Origin: UBA1127 sp034422455 | GTDB lineage: Bacteria > Chloroflexota > Dehalococcoidia > Lucifugimonadales > UBA1127 | Direction: 5' to 3' | Length of the DNA stretch: 64,000 bases | Assembly (NCBI GenBank): GCA_034422455.1 | Contig: DAOUJQ010000017.1 | Coordinates: forward strand, 1-64,000 | In this document: positions 33,393-41,556 of the stretch, piece after piece | Position numbering within the stretch: the stretch's first letter is position 1 | Layout of the letters: every line of letters starts with the position of its first letter | Position numbers and translations under genes: made by a program | Notes under the pieces: model-generated | Database searches by the model: none | Seen by the model: only the letters and a program-made list of their open reading frames with translations | What the model was told of the DNA's origin: nothing

Positions 33393-34229
33393 ATGCAGGT
33401 CTGCGCCACCATCGCCGAGGCCCGTGCAGCCCTCAAGGACGTCGAGCGGCCCCTTGGCGTCGTGCTCACCATGGGCGCCCTCCACGCCGGCCACCTTGCC
33501 CTCGTGCGGCAGGCCAGGGCCGAGTGCGAGACCGTCGTCGCGACCATCTACGTGAATCCGTCCCAGTTCGGCGACTCCGCTGACCTCGCGACCTACCCCC
33601 GTCCGGTGCACGACGACCTCCGCGATCTCGAACGGGAGGGCGTCGACGTCGTCCTCGTCCCTTCCGACGCCGAGATCTACCCGGCCGGTTTTCAGACGTG
33701 GGTCGAGCCCGGCGACGTTGCGGCTCGCCTTGAAGGCGAGCATCGTCCCGGCCACTTCCGCGGCGTGGTGACCGTCGTGCTCAAGCTCCTCAACATCCTT
33801 GGGCCGGACAGAGGCTACTTTGGGCAGAAGGACGCCCAGCAGGTGCAGGTCATCCGCCGCATGCTCGCCGACCTCGACCTGCCCGTGGAGGTCGTCACCG
33901 TGCCGACCGTCCGCGAGCGCGACGGCCTCGCCATGTCCAGCCGCAACGGCAACCTCGACCGCGACGAGCGCCTTGCCGCCCGCGTCCTCTACCGCGCCCT
34001 CTGCCGCGCGAGCGACCTTGCCGCCGAGGGCGAGCGCAACGCCGACGCCCTCCGCGCCGCCATCCACGATTGCTTCGCCGAGGAACCCCTCGCCGCCGTC
34101 GACTACGTCAGCATCGCCCACCCGGAGACCCTCGCGGAGCTCGACGCCCTGGACGGCCCGGCCCTCGCCTCCCTCGCCGTCCGCATCGGCCACACCCGCC
34201 TCATAGACAACGTCATCCTGCCTGGATAG
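33393..34229 (+). CDS. panC: Pantoate-beta-alanine ligase
   Basis: PanC joins pantoate and beta-alanine using ATP. The 278-residue protein has the adenylate-forming HIGH-like motif as HAGH (31-34) in TMGALHAGH, VNPSQFG, DRGYFGQKDAQQ and RDGLAMSSRN. It ends the operon. panD is not seen in the window. Confidence 0.97.
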   Translation: MQVCATIAEARAALKDVERPLGVVLTMGALHAGHLALVRQARAECETVVATIYVNPSQFGDSADLATYPRPVHDDLRDLEREGVDVVLVPSDAEIYPAGFQTWVEPGDVAARLEGEHRPGHFRGVVTVVLKLLNILGPDRGYFGQKDAQQVQVIRRMLADLDLPVEVVTVPTVRERDGLAMSSRNGNLDRDERLAARVLYRALCRASDLAAEGERNADALRAAIHDCFAEEPLAAVDYVSIAHPETLAELDALDGPALASLAVRIGHTRLIDNVILPG

Positions 34230-34535
34230 TCCTACCCTCTATCGTCCCTGCCTCTTGGAGGCCATCGCATGACCTTTCCTCCGTGCCCAATGAGGAAAGG
34301 AGCGGGCTGCCCGGATTCGATTTGATAATCGAATCCGTATCTGAGGAAGTGGTCCACACATAGGAGATTCGTCAATGGAGAAAACGAAACCGATTTCGCG
34401 GTGACATGGGCGCCTTCAGTGGTGTTGTTGCACAGGGAAGCTGCGGCTTCCATGGACGCAGAGTAGCTTGGGGTGAAGTAGCGGGGCAAAGGAGCGGTGT
34501 CAGGGGCAGAACGCAAATCCTGTGGGCAGGCGCGA
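34230..34535. other. A/T-richer gene-free stretch
   Basis: I see no convincing gene. Composition shifts sharply from the GC-rich panC to more A/T-rich sequence. A small palindrome gatttgataatcgaatc lies at about 34320-34336. This marks the left edge of a patch of foreign-looking DNA that runs to about 35.1 kb. Confidence 0.5.
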
Positions 34536-34835
34536 CTAGAGAGCAAGAGCGAAGCGATATATCCAGTACCCCACCAGCCCGTAGCCCGCCCATTCGCCGA
34601 TCAGAGTAAGCATTCCACTGAATTGAAGCAAAGCTCTGAAATCGCGTCCAGCGTTTTCATACAGAGCTGCAAGACCTTCTTGCAAATAGAAAAGAGGACC
34701 TCGCAATACGAACATTACAGCGGCAGAATATGCGAGCCAACGCAACGGCGCTACTTCACCAGAGAAATAGGCGGCTATTCCCGCAGCGCCAAAGTATATG
34801 AAAGATGTCGGAGTTCTGTTAGGAAGACTTATCAA
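34536..34835 (-). CDS. Small membrane protein
   Basis: I do not recognise this 99-residue protein. It has three hydrophobic segments: about 12-25 (FIYFGAAGIAAYFSG), 31-51 (WLAYSAAVMFVLRGPLFYLQ) and 72-95 (MLTLIGEWAGYGLVGYWIYR). A short amphipathic stretch lies between. It would be an inner-membrane protein. The start is TTG with an agagga ribosome site upstream. The base composition is distinctly more A/T-rich than neighbours, suggesting horizontal acquisition. No partner gene is evident. Confidence 0.5.
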   Translation of the reverse strand: MISLPNRTPTSFIYFGAAGIAAYFSGEVAPLRWLAYSAAVMFVLRGPLFYLQEGLAALYENAGRDFRALLQFSGMLTLIGEWAGYGLVGYWIYRFALAL

Positions 34836-35107
34836 AGGATCCTCTTTCTCACCACCGTATCACAACTATATGGATTTCTGGCAGTCCGCATGGAAGCCGC
34901 TAAGGAACCATGCACAAAATCATTTGAGCTGGAAACCCTTTCCTATCCGCAGGCCCATAACCTGAGTGCTGGAAAACCAGAGGCCGTTCTGTACCATACG
35001 CGAATCCCAACGCCAAGCTCGCATTTCCTAGAGAATAGCGGAACTCCGGCTGGCATCTTCGCTTCTGCGCAGGGGAACATCAACAAACAGCCCACCCCCC
35101 ACCCTGC
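34836..35107. other. A/T-richer gene-free stretch
   Basis: No gene supported. An open stretch on the minus strand could encode a 34-residue peptide (MRAWRWDSRM...), but nothing else supports it. The foreign-looking patch ends here at the composite element. Confidence 0.4.
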
Positions 35108-35153
35108 CACCAACCCCTCGCGCGAAACTCGAACTCCCCGCTACCCTCGCCCC

Positions 35154-35504
35154 ATGAAGAACAAGAACACGGCCCCTAACCAACACGGCGACGACGCCCA
35201 CAACCCGGCAATCAGCCCAAAGCGAAAGCGCGGCGGCCAGCCCGGCAACCAGAACGGCCGCAAGAAGCGCCTCTACACCAGGGCCCTCACCCCGGAGCAG
35301 CGCAACGCCCTCAGGGCCGCCCGGCGCGCCGGCAACCTCTCCGAAAGGGTCAACGTCTTGCGCATCAGGCTCGCCGCCATGCTGACCGACCCCCACGCTG
35401 ACCTTGACCGGGTGTTGCGTGCCAACCGCCTGCTGATGCGTGTGCTCCGTTTCGAGTACCGGAACCGCGGGGACCGCTGGGGCTGGATTGAGCCCGGTAT
35501 TTGA
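35154..35504 (+). CDS. Basic protein of the composite element
   Basis: This 116-residue protein is strongly basic. Its N-terminus is Asn/Lys-rich. It has KRKRGGQPGNQNGRKKRLY at about 22-40, TRALTPEQRNALRAARRAGN at 41-60, then a helix with NVLRIRLAAML and LRANRLLMRVLRFEY. The GGQPGNQN-RK motif occurs at the start of many short proteins of phage and integrated elements and is likely nucleic-acid-binding. No catalytic motif is visible. It lies wholly inside composite element copy B, with its ATG in the conserved 5' end and its stop codon opening the conserved 3' end. Confidence 0.7.
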   Translation: MKNKNTAPNQHGDDAHNPAISPKRKRGGQPGNQNGRKKRLYTRALTPEQRNALRAARRAGNLSERVNVLRIRLAAMLTDPHADLDRVLRANRLLMRVLRFEYRNRGDRWGWIEPGI

Positions 35505-35514
35505 AAAATTTTTG

Positions 35515-35551
35515 GCTTTGTAGCTGCAACGTGCCAAAACAGGTTCAAAGC
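35515..35551. repeat. Hairpin in the 3' end of the composite element
   Basis: GCTTTG-tA-g-CTG (35515-35526) pairs with CAG-g-TtCAAAGC (35540-35551) around a loop containing AACGTGCCA. Copies A and C have the same hairpin with different outer stem bases (CGTGTTG/CAACACG in C), so pairing rather than sequence is kept. Confidence 0.65.
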
Positions 35552-35621
35552 GAATGCCAAAACAATTCAGCCGCAGCTACGGAGGGGGAGAGAGACAATT
35601 CCACGGGGAACTGGCGTCAGC

Positions 35622-36092
35622 CTACGGCTCCACCACCGGCGGGTCGTCGCCCCGGTCGCGCGCCTCCCGCGCCTTCTGCCGGAAGTGCTGCACCACCGGC
35701 GACAGCACCGGCACGCCCACCCGGTACTTGCCGACCATCTGGAAGTACAGCCACTGGGCGAGCCCCTGCACCCCATGCGCCTTGGGGTCGAACGTCACCG
35801 TCCACCGCGTGCCGCCCTTGACGGCCTCGAACACGTCCTCCCGGTCGGCCCACGACGACCGTTCGCCGACCATCACGCGCCGCGTCGGGTACTCGAACGA
35901 GCAGTGGAGCAGCACGTCGCCGTCCTCGTCCGGCGCCCGCGTGACGACGGTCCCGCCGTCCTCCTCGACCGTCTCGCCGTACTTCTGCGAGAACAGCACG
36001 CGGTCGACTGGCCCTTCCGGCCCGAACGCCGTCACGTGCTCGAAGACCTCCTCGATGGGGCCGGGGACGGTCGTGTGAAAGCTCAGCTTCAC
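35622..36092 (-). CDS. SRPBCC/START-like lipid-binding family protein
   Basis: This 156-residue protein has the SRPBCC helix-grip pattern. The opening beta strand and helix are MKLSFHTTVPGPIEEVFEHVTAF. GGTRWTVTFDP is a beta strand in the middle, and there is a long C-terminal helix (AQWLYFQMVGKYRVGVPVL and later). Such proteins bind hydrophobic ligands, and many polyketide cyclases belong here. The role is unknown. It is 15 bases downstream of the dehydrogenase gene on the same strand. Confidence 0.75.
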   Translation of the reverse strand: MKLSFHTTVPGPIEEVFEHVTAFGPEGPVDRVLFSQKYGETVEEDGGTVVTRAPDEDGDVLLHCSFEYPTRRVMVGERSSWADREDVFEAVKGGTRWTVTFDPKAHGVQGLAQWLYFQMVGKYRVGVPVLSPVVQHFRQKAREARDRGDDPPVVEP

Positions 36093-36107
36093 GCTCGACC
36101 GCTCGGT

Positions 36108-37001
36108 CTAGGCGTCCGCGAAGCGGGCTTGCACGCCGGCCATCGCCTCCAGCGCCTTGACGTACGCCTGCGTGCCCTCGTCGCCGTGCCCCGCCCCCTC
36201 GACGGCGCGGTAGAGGTGGTGCACCAGCGGCGTCGTGAACAGCGGCAGGTTCATCGCTGTGGCCGACTCCATGATGAGCCGCAGGTCCTTCTGCTGGAGC
36301 CGCACCATGAAGCCGGGGTTGAAGTCGTCCTTCAGCAGCCGCGCGCCCAGGTTTTCGAGCTGCCACGAGTTGGCCGCGCCGCCTGTGACCGCCGAGAAGA
36401 CGGCCTGCAGGTCCGCGCCCGCCTTCGCGCCGAAGACCAGACCCTCGCACACCGCCGCCATCGTGCCCGCCACGATGACCTGGTTGACCAGCTTGGTCAC
36501 CTGCCCCATGCCCAGCTCGCCGCAGTAGGTGATGCGTGTGCCCATCGCCTCCAGCACGGGCTTCGCCTGCTCGAATGCGTCCGGGTCGCCCCCCAGCATG
36601 ATGGAGAGCGCGGCGTTCTGCGCCCCCAGCACCCCGCCGCTGACCGGCGCGTCCAGCATCGGCACGCCCCGCTCCGCCAGCGCCGCCCCCACCGAGCGCG
36701 TCACCTCCGGCGAGATCGTGCTCATGTCGACGACCACCGTTCCCGCTTCGACGCCCTCGATGACGCCGCCCTCGCCGAGGATGACCGCCTGCACGTCCGG
36801 CGAGTCCGTCACCATCGTGATCACGACCTCCGCCCCCGCCGCTGCGTCCGCGGGCGACGTTGCCGCCTCGCCCCCGTCCGCCACGAACGCGTCCACCCTG
36901 GACGACGTGCGGTTCCACGCCCGGACGCTGTGCCCGGCCTTCAGCAGGTTCCGGCTCATCGGGGCGCCCATCAGCCCCAGCCCTATGAATCCCACGCGCA
37001 T
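36108..37001 (-). CDS. 3-hydroxyisobutyrate dehydrogenase-family oxidoreductase
   Basis: This 297-residue NAD(P)-dependent beta-hydroxyacid dehydrogenase has GFIGLGLMGAPMSRNL (residues 4-19), the substrate motif DAPVSGG (117-123) and catalytic K170 in GELGMGQVTKLVNQ. The family covers 3-hydroxyisobutyrate, tartronate semialdehyde and related substrates, and I cannot choose between them. The adjacent HpcH/HpaI aldolase on the same strand makes a pathway in which an aldolase product is reduced plausible. Confidence 0.92.
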   Translation of the reverse strand: MRVGFIGLGLMGAPMSRNLLKAGHSVRAWNRTSSRVDAFVADGGEAATSPADAAAGAEVVITMVTDSPDVQAVILGEGGVIEGVEAGTVVVDMSTISPEVTRSVGAALAERGVPMLDAPVSGGVLGAQNAALSIMLGGDPDAFEQAKPVLEAMGTRITYCGELGMGQVTKLVNQVIVAGTMAAVCEGLVFGAKAGADLQAVFSAVTGGAANSWQLENLGARLLKDDFNPGFMVRLQQKDLRLIMESATAMNLPLFTTPLVHHLYRAVEGAGHGDEGTQAYVKALEAMAGVQARFADA

Positions 37002-37023
37002 GGCCTGTCTCCTAACGCCAATT

Positions 37024-37388
37024 GGCCCCGTAGGGGCAACCCTCGTGGTTGCCGGCGTCCCCTAACTATCTATCAGTCGTGTCCGCTCCCCACCTCGTCG
37101 TTCCCGCTTCCCTCCCCGTCGTTCCCGCGCAGGCGAGAACCCAGAGGGGCTGGGCCGAGCGGGGAACCCAAACCATCACCCTCCCACCCCTCATACCGGC
37201 GTATGGTCCCCCCGTACCCCTATACGGGGCCAGTATCCAAAGCGGGGCCGATTGCCCTGAGCCCTGTCGAAGGGTCCTGCGGAGGCAGGAACCCAGAGGG
37301 GTGGGCGATGGGCGGGGGCATAGGGACGTGGTTGCCCGCATCCGTTCGCCCTGAGCCCCGTCGAAGGGCGTCTACGAAGGCACTCCCC
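37024..37388. repeat. Repeat cluster between dehydrogenase and aldolase genes
   Basis: No gene is seen. In order: family D (ccgtaggggcaaccctcgtggttgcc, about 37029-37054, given here as its core gtaggggcaaccctcgtgg), family B-like (37119-37146), family C interrupted by family E (37190-37238), family A then B (37247-37296) and family A again (37341-37370). Confidence 0.8.
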
Positions 37389-38171
37389 CTACCCTCCCGC
37401 CTTCTCCCGCTCGCGGCAGCTCTCGATGTAGTGCCGCGCCCCCGCGGCCAGGAACGCTGGCGTGCCCGTCGCCAGGTACTGGTAGCCCACGTTGCGCCAG
37501 TGCTCGTAGGCGTCGGCGTCCCGCGCGATGGTGCCGGCCCACTTGCCCGCCGCCACCGCCGCCTTGCCCACGTGCTCGATGGCCTCCATCACTGCCGGGT
37601 GCGTCGGCTGGCCGGGGTACCCCATCGAGATCGACAGGTCTGTCGGCCCGACGAAGACGAGGTCGACGCCCTCCGTCGCCACGATGTCCGCCGCCGCCTC
37701 CACAGCCCGCGTCGTCTCGATCTGCACGCACAGGATGATCTCCTCGTTCGCCAGCTTGACGTAGTCGGCCATCGGCATGCCCAGCCCGTAGCCGCCGGCC
37801 CGAACGCCTGCCAGCCCGCGCAGGCCCTGAGGCGGGTACCGCACCGCGTCGACGGTCGCCCGCGCCTCGGCGGCCGAGTTCACCTGCGGGATCTGCGCGC
37901 CCATGATGCCCGTATCCAGGTAGCGCAGGATGTTCTGCGGCGAGTTCAGCGCGATGCGGCACATGGTAGAGATGCCCACCGCCTCCGCCGCCCGCACCTG
38001 GTGCTCGCACGACTCCAGGTCGGACACGCCGTGCTCCGCGTCGATGATCACGAAGTCCATGCCCAGGAAGCCCAGGATCTCCACGGCGTCCGGCGACGGT
38101 ATCGAGTTGAACGCGCCCACGACGCCCTGCCCGTTGCGCAGCTTGGCCTTGAGGGTGTTGGTCCCAATCAT
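37389..38171 (-). CDS. HpcH/HpaI aldolase family protein
   Basis: This 260-residue TIM-barrel class II aldolase would cleave or form 2-keto-3-deoxy or 4-hydroxy-2-oxo acids with a divalent metal. Visible active-site residues are H47 (DAEHG), R72 (CRI), E152 (QIETT) and D178 (GPTDLS). The family includes 2-dehydro-3-deoxyglucarate and 4-hydroxy-2-oxovalerate-type aldolases. It is separated from the downstream dehydrogenase gene by a repeat cluster. Confidence 0.92.
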   Translation of the reverse strand: MIGTNTLKAKLRNGQGVVGAFNSIPSPDAVEILGFLGMDFVIIDAEHGVSDLESCEHQVRAAEAVGISTMCRIALNSPQNILRYLDTGIMGAQIPQVNSAAEARATVDAVRYPPQGLRGLAGVRAGGYGLGMPMADYVKLANEEIILCVQIETTRAVEAAADIVATEGVDLVFVGPTDLSISMGYPGQPTHPAVMEAIEHVGKAAVAAGKWAGTIARDADAYEHWRNVGYQYLATGTPAFLAAGARHYIESCREREKAGG

Positions 38172-38291
38172 GCGAGGTCCTCCGTTTCAGAGTGGAAGGC
38201 AGCGGCCCAGCGGCGCACGACGCCATGCGGACGCGAGTGGGCCGGGGACACTGTAGCCGAGGGGGTGTGCCGGGGCAAGGGTTGGGGGAAC

Positions 38292-38918
38292 TTAAGGGTT
38301 ATAGAGGCGATGAAGCCAAGAAACCAACTTCTCAGCAGCAGGCGCATGCGCGTCAAAATATCCAGCTGTGATGGCTGTGCCATAAGGCCTTCCAGGTTCC
38401 ACCTGCCATGCAAGCCAAGTGTGCATAACCGCCTTAATCTTGTCGTTGACAGTGAAATTGGACAGAGGTAAGGAACTCACAACCACCCTTGCATGATCAA
38501 TCAGAACGTCTGAGGCTGGCACCATCTGCTTCAGCAGATTCTCCAACTTGCCCGCATTTAAGTTGTCTGGCATTAGCCAAACGCCTACTCGAGGCAGCAG
38601 AGTGTTCTGAGGGGGATCCAGAATCGCGCCATCTGGTTGTGGTCGGTTGGGCACAGCAACATACCCCAAATCTAGGAGCCTGTTGCGGATTGCTTGCCAT
38701 CGAGCATCAACATTGGTGTCTGCGTCGACAACTATGCCTAGGGTATCCCCTTCTCTATTGAAGAGAGGGACCTCTTTTTCAAATGCTGAAAGGAGGTCCA
38801 CGACGCCTTCACGGGTCACTATTGGCTCTAACCTGCCAATTCCGTGGATTTCGCACATGTGCTTGATAACATGCTCTTCGTCTTTACCTTCTACATATAG
38901 GCCCTTCCTACCCGACAT
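38292..38918 (-). CDS. DUF3226/TOPRIM-like protein of an ATPase-nuclease pair
   Basis: This 208-residue protein has the TOPRIM pattern, with E10 in LYVEGKDEE on the first strand and D65-x-D67 in GIVVDADTN after the central strand. This resembles DUF3226 and the nuclease half of OLD-family proteins. The catalytic set for metal-dependent cleavage appears intact. Its ATG directly follows the stop codon of the AAA ATPase gene with no gap. The locus is more A/T-rich than its flanks. The pair may act as an anti-phage ATPase-TOPRIM system, but this is inferred from architecture. Confidence 0.8.
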   Translation of the reverse strand: MSGRKGLYVEGKDEEHVIKHMCEIHGIGRLEPIVTREGVVDLLSAFEKEVPLFNREGDTLGIVVDADTNVDARWQAIRNRLLDLGYVAVPNRPQPDGAILDPPQNTLLPRVGVWLMPDNLNAGKLENLLKQMVPASDVLIDHARVVVSSLPLSNFTVNDKIKAVMHTWLAWQVEPGRPYGTAITAGYFDAHAPAAEKLVSWLHRLYNP

Positions 38919-40040
38919 TTAACGAACCTCTATGCGGTCACGACTAGCAAGATATAATGCTTCTTCCCCCAAGACCGAGGCAAACGTCTCATCGCCTCTC
39001 CGAGTCAGGTGGACTAGAGACCCCTCTTCCTGAGTTTCAGCAGCAGCTTCCCTAAAAGCCTCAACAGCGTCCTTGCTATGAGAAGTGGCGAAGACCTGAA
39101 CGTTTAATCTCGGAGCCAACCTGAATATGAGTCGCCATGCGTCAAACTGGACACTATGATGCAAACCATTCTCAAACTCGTCTACCAGCAATATGCCGCC
39201 GCGTGCACCGATAAGAGAGAGAACTACTGCAAATAGATGGTTCATGCCATCCCCAAAGGATCGTAACGGTATAGGACGATCGATATGGCTGGCACCAACT
39301 ATGACGGTCCTAGCTCGTGTTGGACCGTCCCCTCCTATAGCTCTAACGGCGTCAATGCGCGGTTCAATGATCTGCAAGGCTTCAATTGCATCCCTTTCAC
39401 TTGCGGTTAATGCGATGTCATCCAACAGTCCGGCTAAAGTGTTGGTCGTAGCACCTACATAAGGCCCGACTACCTGACAGGGTATTCTTGGCAGATCCTC
39501 TGGTGGTCTACCTCTTGAACGCGCGTACTGTGGCAGACGTTCTATCCGGTGAGTTCGCGTCCTGCGCTCTGTCTTCACAACTAGAACTGGGATCGCATCA
39601 ACCACATCATCTATCAACGTCATCTGCGGAACCAGACGAAGAACCCCTTCCGAGTCAATTTCTTCAAAGTGCCATTCCACGCGTAATTCCAAAGTCCTCT
39701 TCCTACGGTTGGAGCGAGTAGAAATAGAAATAGGTTCGATCTTGCCATGGAGAGAAGGGAAGCCATGGAAGATGGAAGACACGTGAAACATTGTCTCTGG
39801 ATCAAAAAACCACTCGTCTTCGTTAGTGCCCCGGACGTATTCCTCACGATAGGCAAGGATGCTATAGAGAGTAGTTGGAGTTGCGTTCTGGGCATAAAGC
39901 CGCAAAGCTTCCAATACAGAGGATTTGCCAGCATTGTTTTCGCCAGTTATGAGCGTCACGCGTCCTAGAGGCGCAATGTCAAGCTCTCGAATTCCCCTAA
40001 AGCCCTTGATCGACAAATCCGTAAAGTGTATATCTGCCAT
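38919..40040 (-). CDS. AAA/ABC-type ATPase of an ATPase-TOPRIM pair
   Basis: This 373-residue ATPase of the AAA_15/AAA_21 (OLD/RecF-like) type has Walker A GENNAGKS at 33-40, the ABC-like signature LRSFGDGMNHLF at 259-270, Walker B ILLVDEFENG (D287, E288) and switch H321. The N-terminus IKGFRGIRELDI is typical for the group. It has no nuclease domain of its own; the next gene supplies a TOPRIM. I start at the ATG giving MADIHFTDL. Twelve upstream codons are open but not needed. Composition suggests transfer. Confidence 0.88.
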   Translation of the reverse strand: MADIHFTDLSIKGFRGIRELDIAPLGRVTLITGENNAGKSSVLEALRLYAQNATPTTLYSILAYREEYVRGTNEDEWFFDPETMFHVSSIFHGFPSLHGKIEPISISTRSNRRKRTLELRVEWHFEEIDSEGVLRLVPQMTLIDDVVDAIPVLVVKTERRTRTHRIERLPQYARSRGRPPEDLPRIPCQVVGPYVGATTNTLAGLLDDIALTASERDAIEALQIIEPRIDAVRAIGGDGPTRARTVIVGASHIDRPIPLRSFGDGMNHLFAVVLSLIGARGGILLVDEFENGLHHSVQFDAWRLIFRLAPRLNVQVFATSHSKDAVEAFREAAAETQEEGSLVHLTRRGDETFASVLGEEALYLASRDRIEVR

Positions 40041-40179
40041 GACGCACGCTCCTTTGAGCGGTCTGCCTGTCTCCAAATCCTAGTAGACTCTAGTATCTAC
40101 GACAGTTCGGGAAGGATGTTTGTTCTCCTTCTAATAGTAACGCAGTCTGGCACATATGTGTGCAAATAATGCTCAACGC

Positions 40180-41556
40180 CTACGCTCTCCCCAGTACCCG
40201 CTTCCGCAGCGCCGACAGGTCGCGCTGCACCGCCGCGTCGCGCGACAGCCGCTCGCCGACCTTGCCGACGGCCTGGAAGACCGTGCTGTGGTCGCGCCCG
40301 CCGAACGCCCGCCCGATGTCCGTCAGCGGCAACCCCATGTCCTCCCGCATGACGTACATGGTCAGGTGCCGCGCGTGGGCCAGGGTGCGCTCCCGCTTGG
40401 GCCCCTTCAGCGCCGCCGTGCTGACGCCGAACAGCCGTGCCGCCTGCTCGATGACCCCGTCGGGCGTGTGCACCACCGGCTCGGGCGTGTCTTCGAGGCC
40501 GCCCAGCGCCCGGTCGCTCAGTTCCATCGTGACGGGCTGGCCGGTCAGGTCCGCGTACGCCGTGATCCGGTTCAGGAAGCCCTCCAGCTCGCGGACGCTG
40601 CGGCACTCGCGCCGGCCCAGCGCCTCCAGCACCTCCAGCGGCACCCGCGTGTCCAGCGCCGACGCCTTGGCCCGCAGGATGGCCAGCCGCGTCTCCAGGT
40701 CCGGAGGCTGGATGTCGGCGATCAGCCCCCACTCGAACCGCGACCGCAGCCGGTCGTCCAGCGGCTTGAGCGCCTTGGGCGGCCGGTCGCACGCCAGCAC
40801 CACCTGCCGGCCCGAGTGGTGCAGCTCGTTGAAGATGTGGAACAGCCCCTCCTGCGTCTGCTCCTTGCCGCTGAGGAACTGCACGTCGTCCATCAGCAGC
40901 ACGTCGGGCCGCCGGTACCGCTCGCGGAACTCCGCCGCTTTCCCCTCGCGGATCGACGACACGAACTCCGTGACGAAGCGGTCGCTGCTGACGTAGAGGA
41001 CGCGCAGCCCCCGCTCCCGTGCCCGGTGGCCGACGGCGTGCAGCAGGTGCGTCTTCCCCAGCCCCGGCGGCGAGTACAGGAAGACGGGGTTGTACTTCGC
41101 CCCGGGGTGCTCCGCCGCCGCCCTGGCCGCCGCCACCGCCAGCTCGTTCGACGCGCCGACGGTGAACCGGCCGAAGACGTAGCGCGGGTCGAGGGGGAGC
41201 TGCGCCGAGCCCGCCGCGACGGGCACCGGCAGCGGGTCGTCGTCCACGGCGCGGGCCTGGCGGGCCGTCGGCCCCGTTGCGGCCGCGGCGGCCGGTTGCG
41301 CGGCTGCCGCCACCTCGAACCGCACGTCCACCGGCGATTGCGCCACCCGGCCCAGCGCCCGCTGCACCACGCCCTTCATGCGCTTGTCCAGGTATTCGGC
41401 GGCAAAGGAGCTTGGCGCGCTGACGACCAGGCACTCCTCGTCCCACCGCATGCCCACGGTTTGCTTCAAGAATGTATCATAGCTGGGCCGGGCGACCTGC
41501 ACCTGCAAATCGCCCAGCGCCGCTTCCCAAAGCTTGTTGGGTTCCCTGGGACTCAC
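40180..41556 (-). CDS. dnaA: Chromosomal replication initiator DnaA
   Basis: DnaA binds oriC and melts it for replication. The protein has 458 residues. Domain I is at about 1-85, then an Ala/Pro-rich domain II, then the AAA+ domain with Walker A PPGLGKT and Walker B LLMDDVQFL. The C-terminal DNA-binding domain carries the signature GRDHSTV. I choose the GTG giving (M)SPREPNKLWEAAL because a GGGAGGT ribosome site lies eight bases upstream. An ATG 13 codons earlier has none. dnaN and recF are not adjacent, and the gene is divergent from fmt. Confidence 0.95.
   Translation of the reverse strand: MSPREPNKLWEAALGDLQVQVARPSYDTFLKQTVGMRWDEECLVVSAPSSFAAEYLDKRMKGVVQRALGRVAQSPVDVRFEVAAAAQPAAAAATGPTARQARAVDDDPLPVPVAAGSAQLPLDPRYVFGRFTVGASNELAVAAARAAAEHPGAKYNPVFLYSPPGLGKTHLLHAVGHRARERGLRVLYVSSDRFVTEFVSSIREGKAAEFRERYRRPDVLLMDDVQFLSGKEQTQEGLFHIFNELHHSGRQVVLACDRPPKALKPLDDRLRSRFEWGLIADIQPPDLETRLAILRAKASALDTRVPLEVLEALGRRECRSVRELEGFLNRITAYADLTGQPVTMELSDRALGGLEDTPEPVVHTPDGVIEQAARLFGVSTAALKGPKRERTLAHARHLTMYVMREDMGLPLTDIGRAFGGRDHSTVFQAVGKVGERLSRDAAVQRDLSALRKRVLGRA

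Larger units (their letters stand above)
35108..35581 (+). mobile_element. Composite element, copy B (full length, with ORF)
   Basis: The 5' block (ccaccaacccctcgcgcgaa, then gctaccctcgccccatg) leads straight into a 116-codon ORF. The 3' block begins at the ORF's own stop codon (tgaaaaatttttgg), continues through a hairpin with loop aacgtgcca, and ends gcagctacg. Copies A (51-308) and C (52627-52847) share both ends but lack the ORF. This is the pattern of an autonomous element with non-autonomous derivatives, though no transposase or terminal inverted repeat is visible. Confidence 0.6.

Noticed and set aside
37024..37388. Possible CRISPR array
   Set aside because: The repeats are palindromic units of different families at irregular spacing, without constant-length spacers or cas genes.
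35685..38471. A 928-codon plus-strand open frame
   Set aside because: It crosses antisense through three well-supported genes and a repeat cluster.
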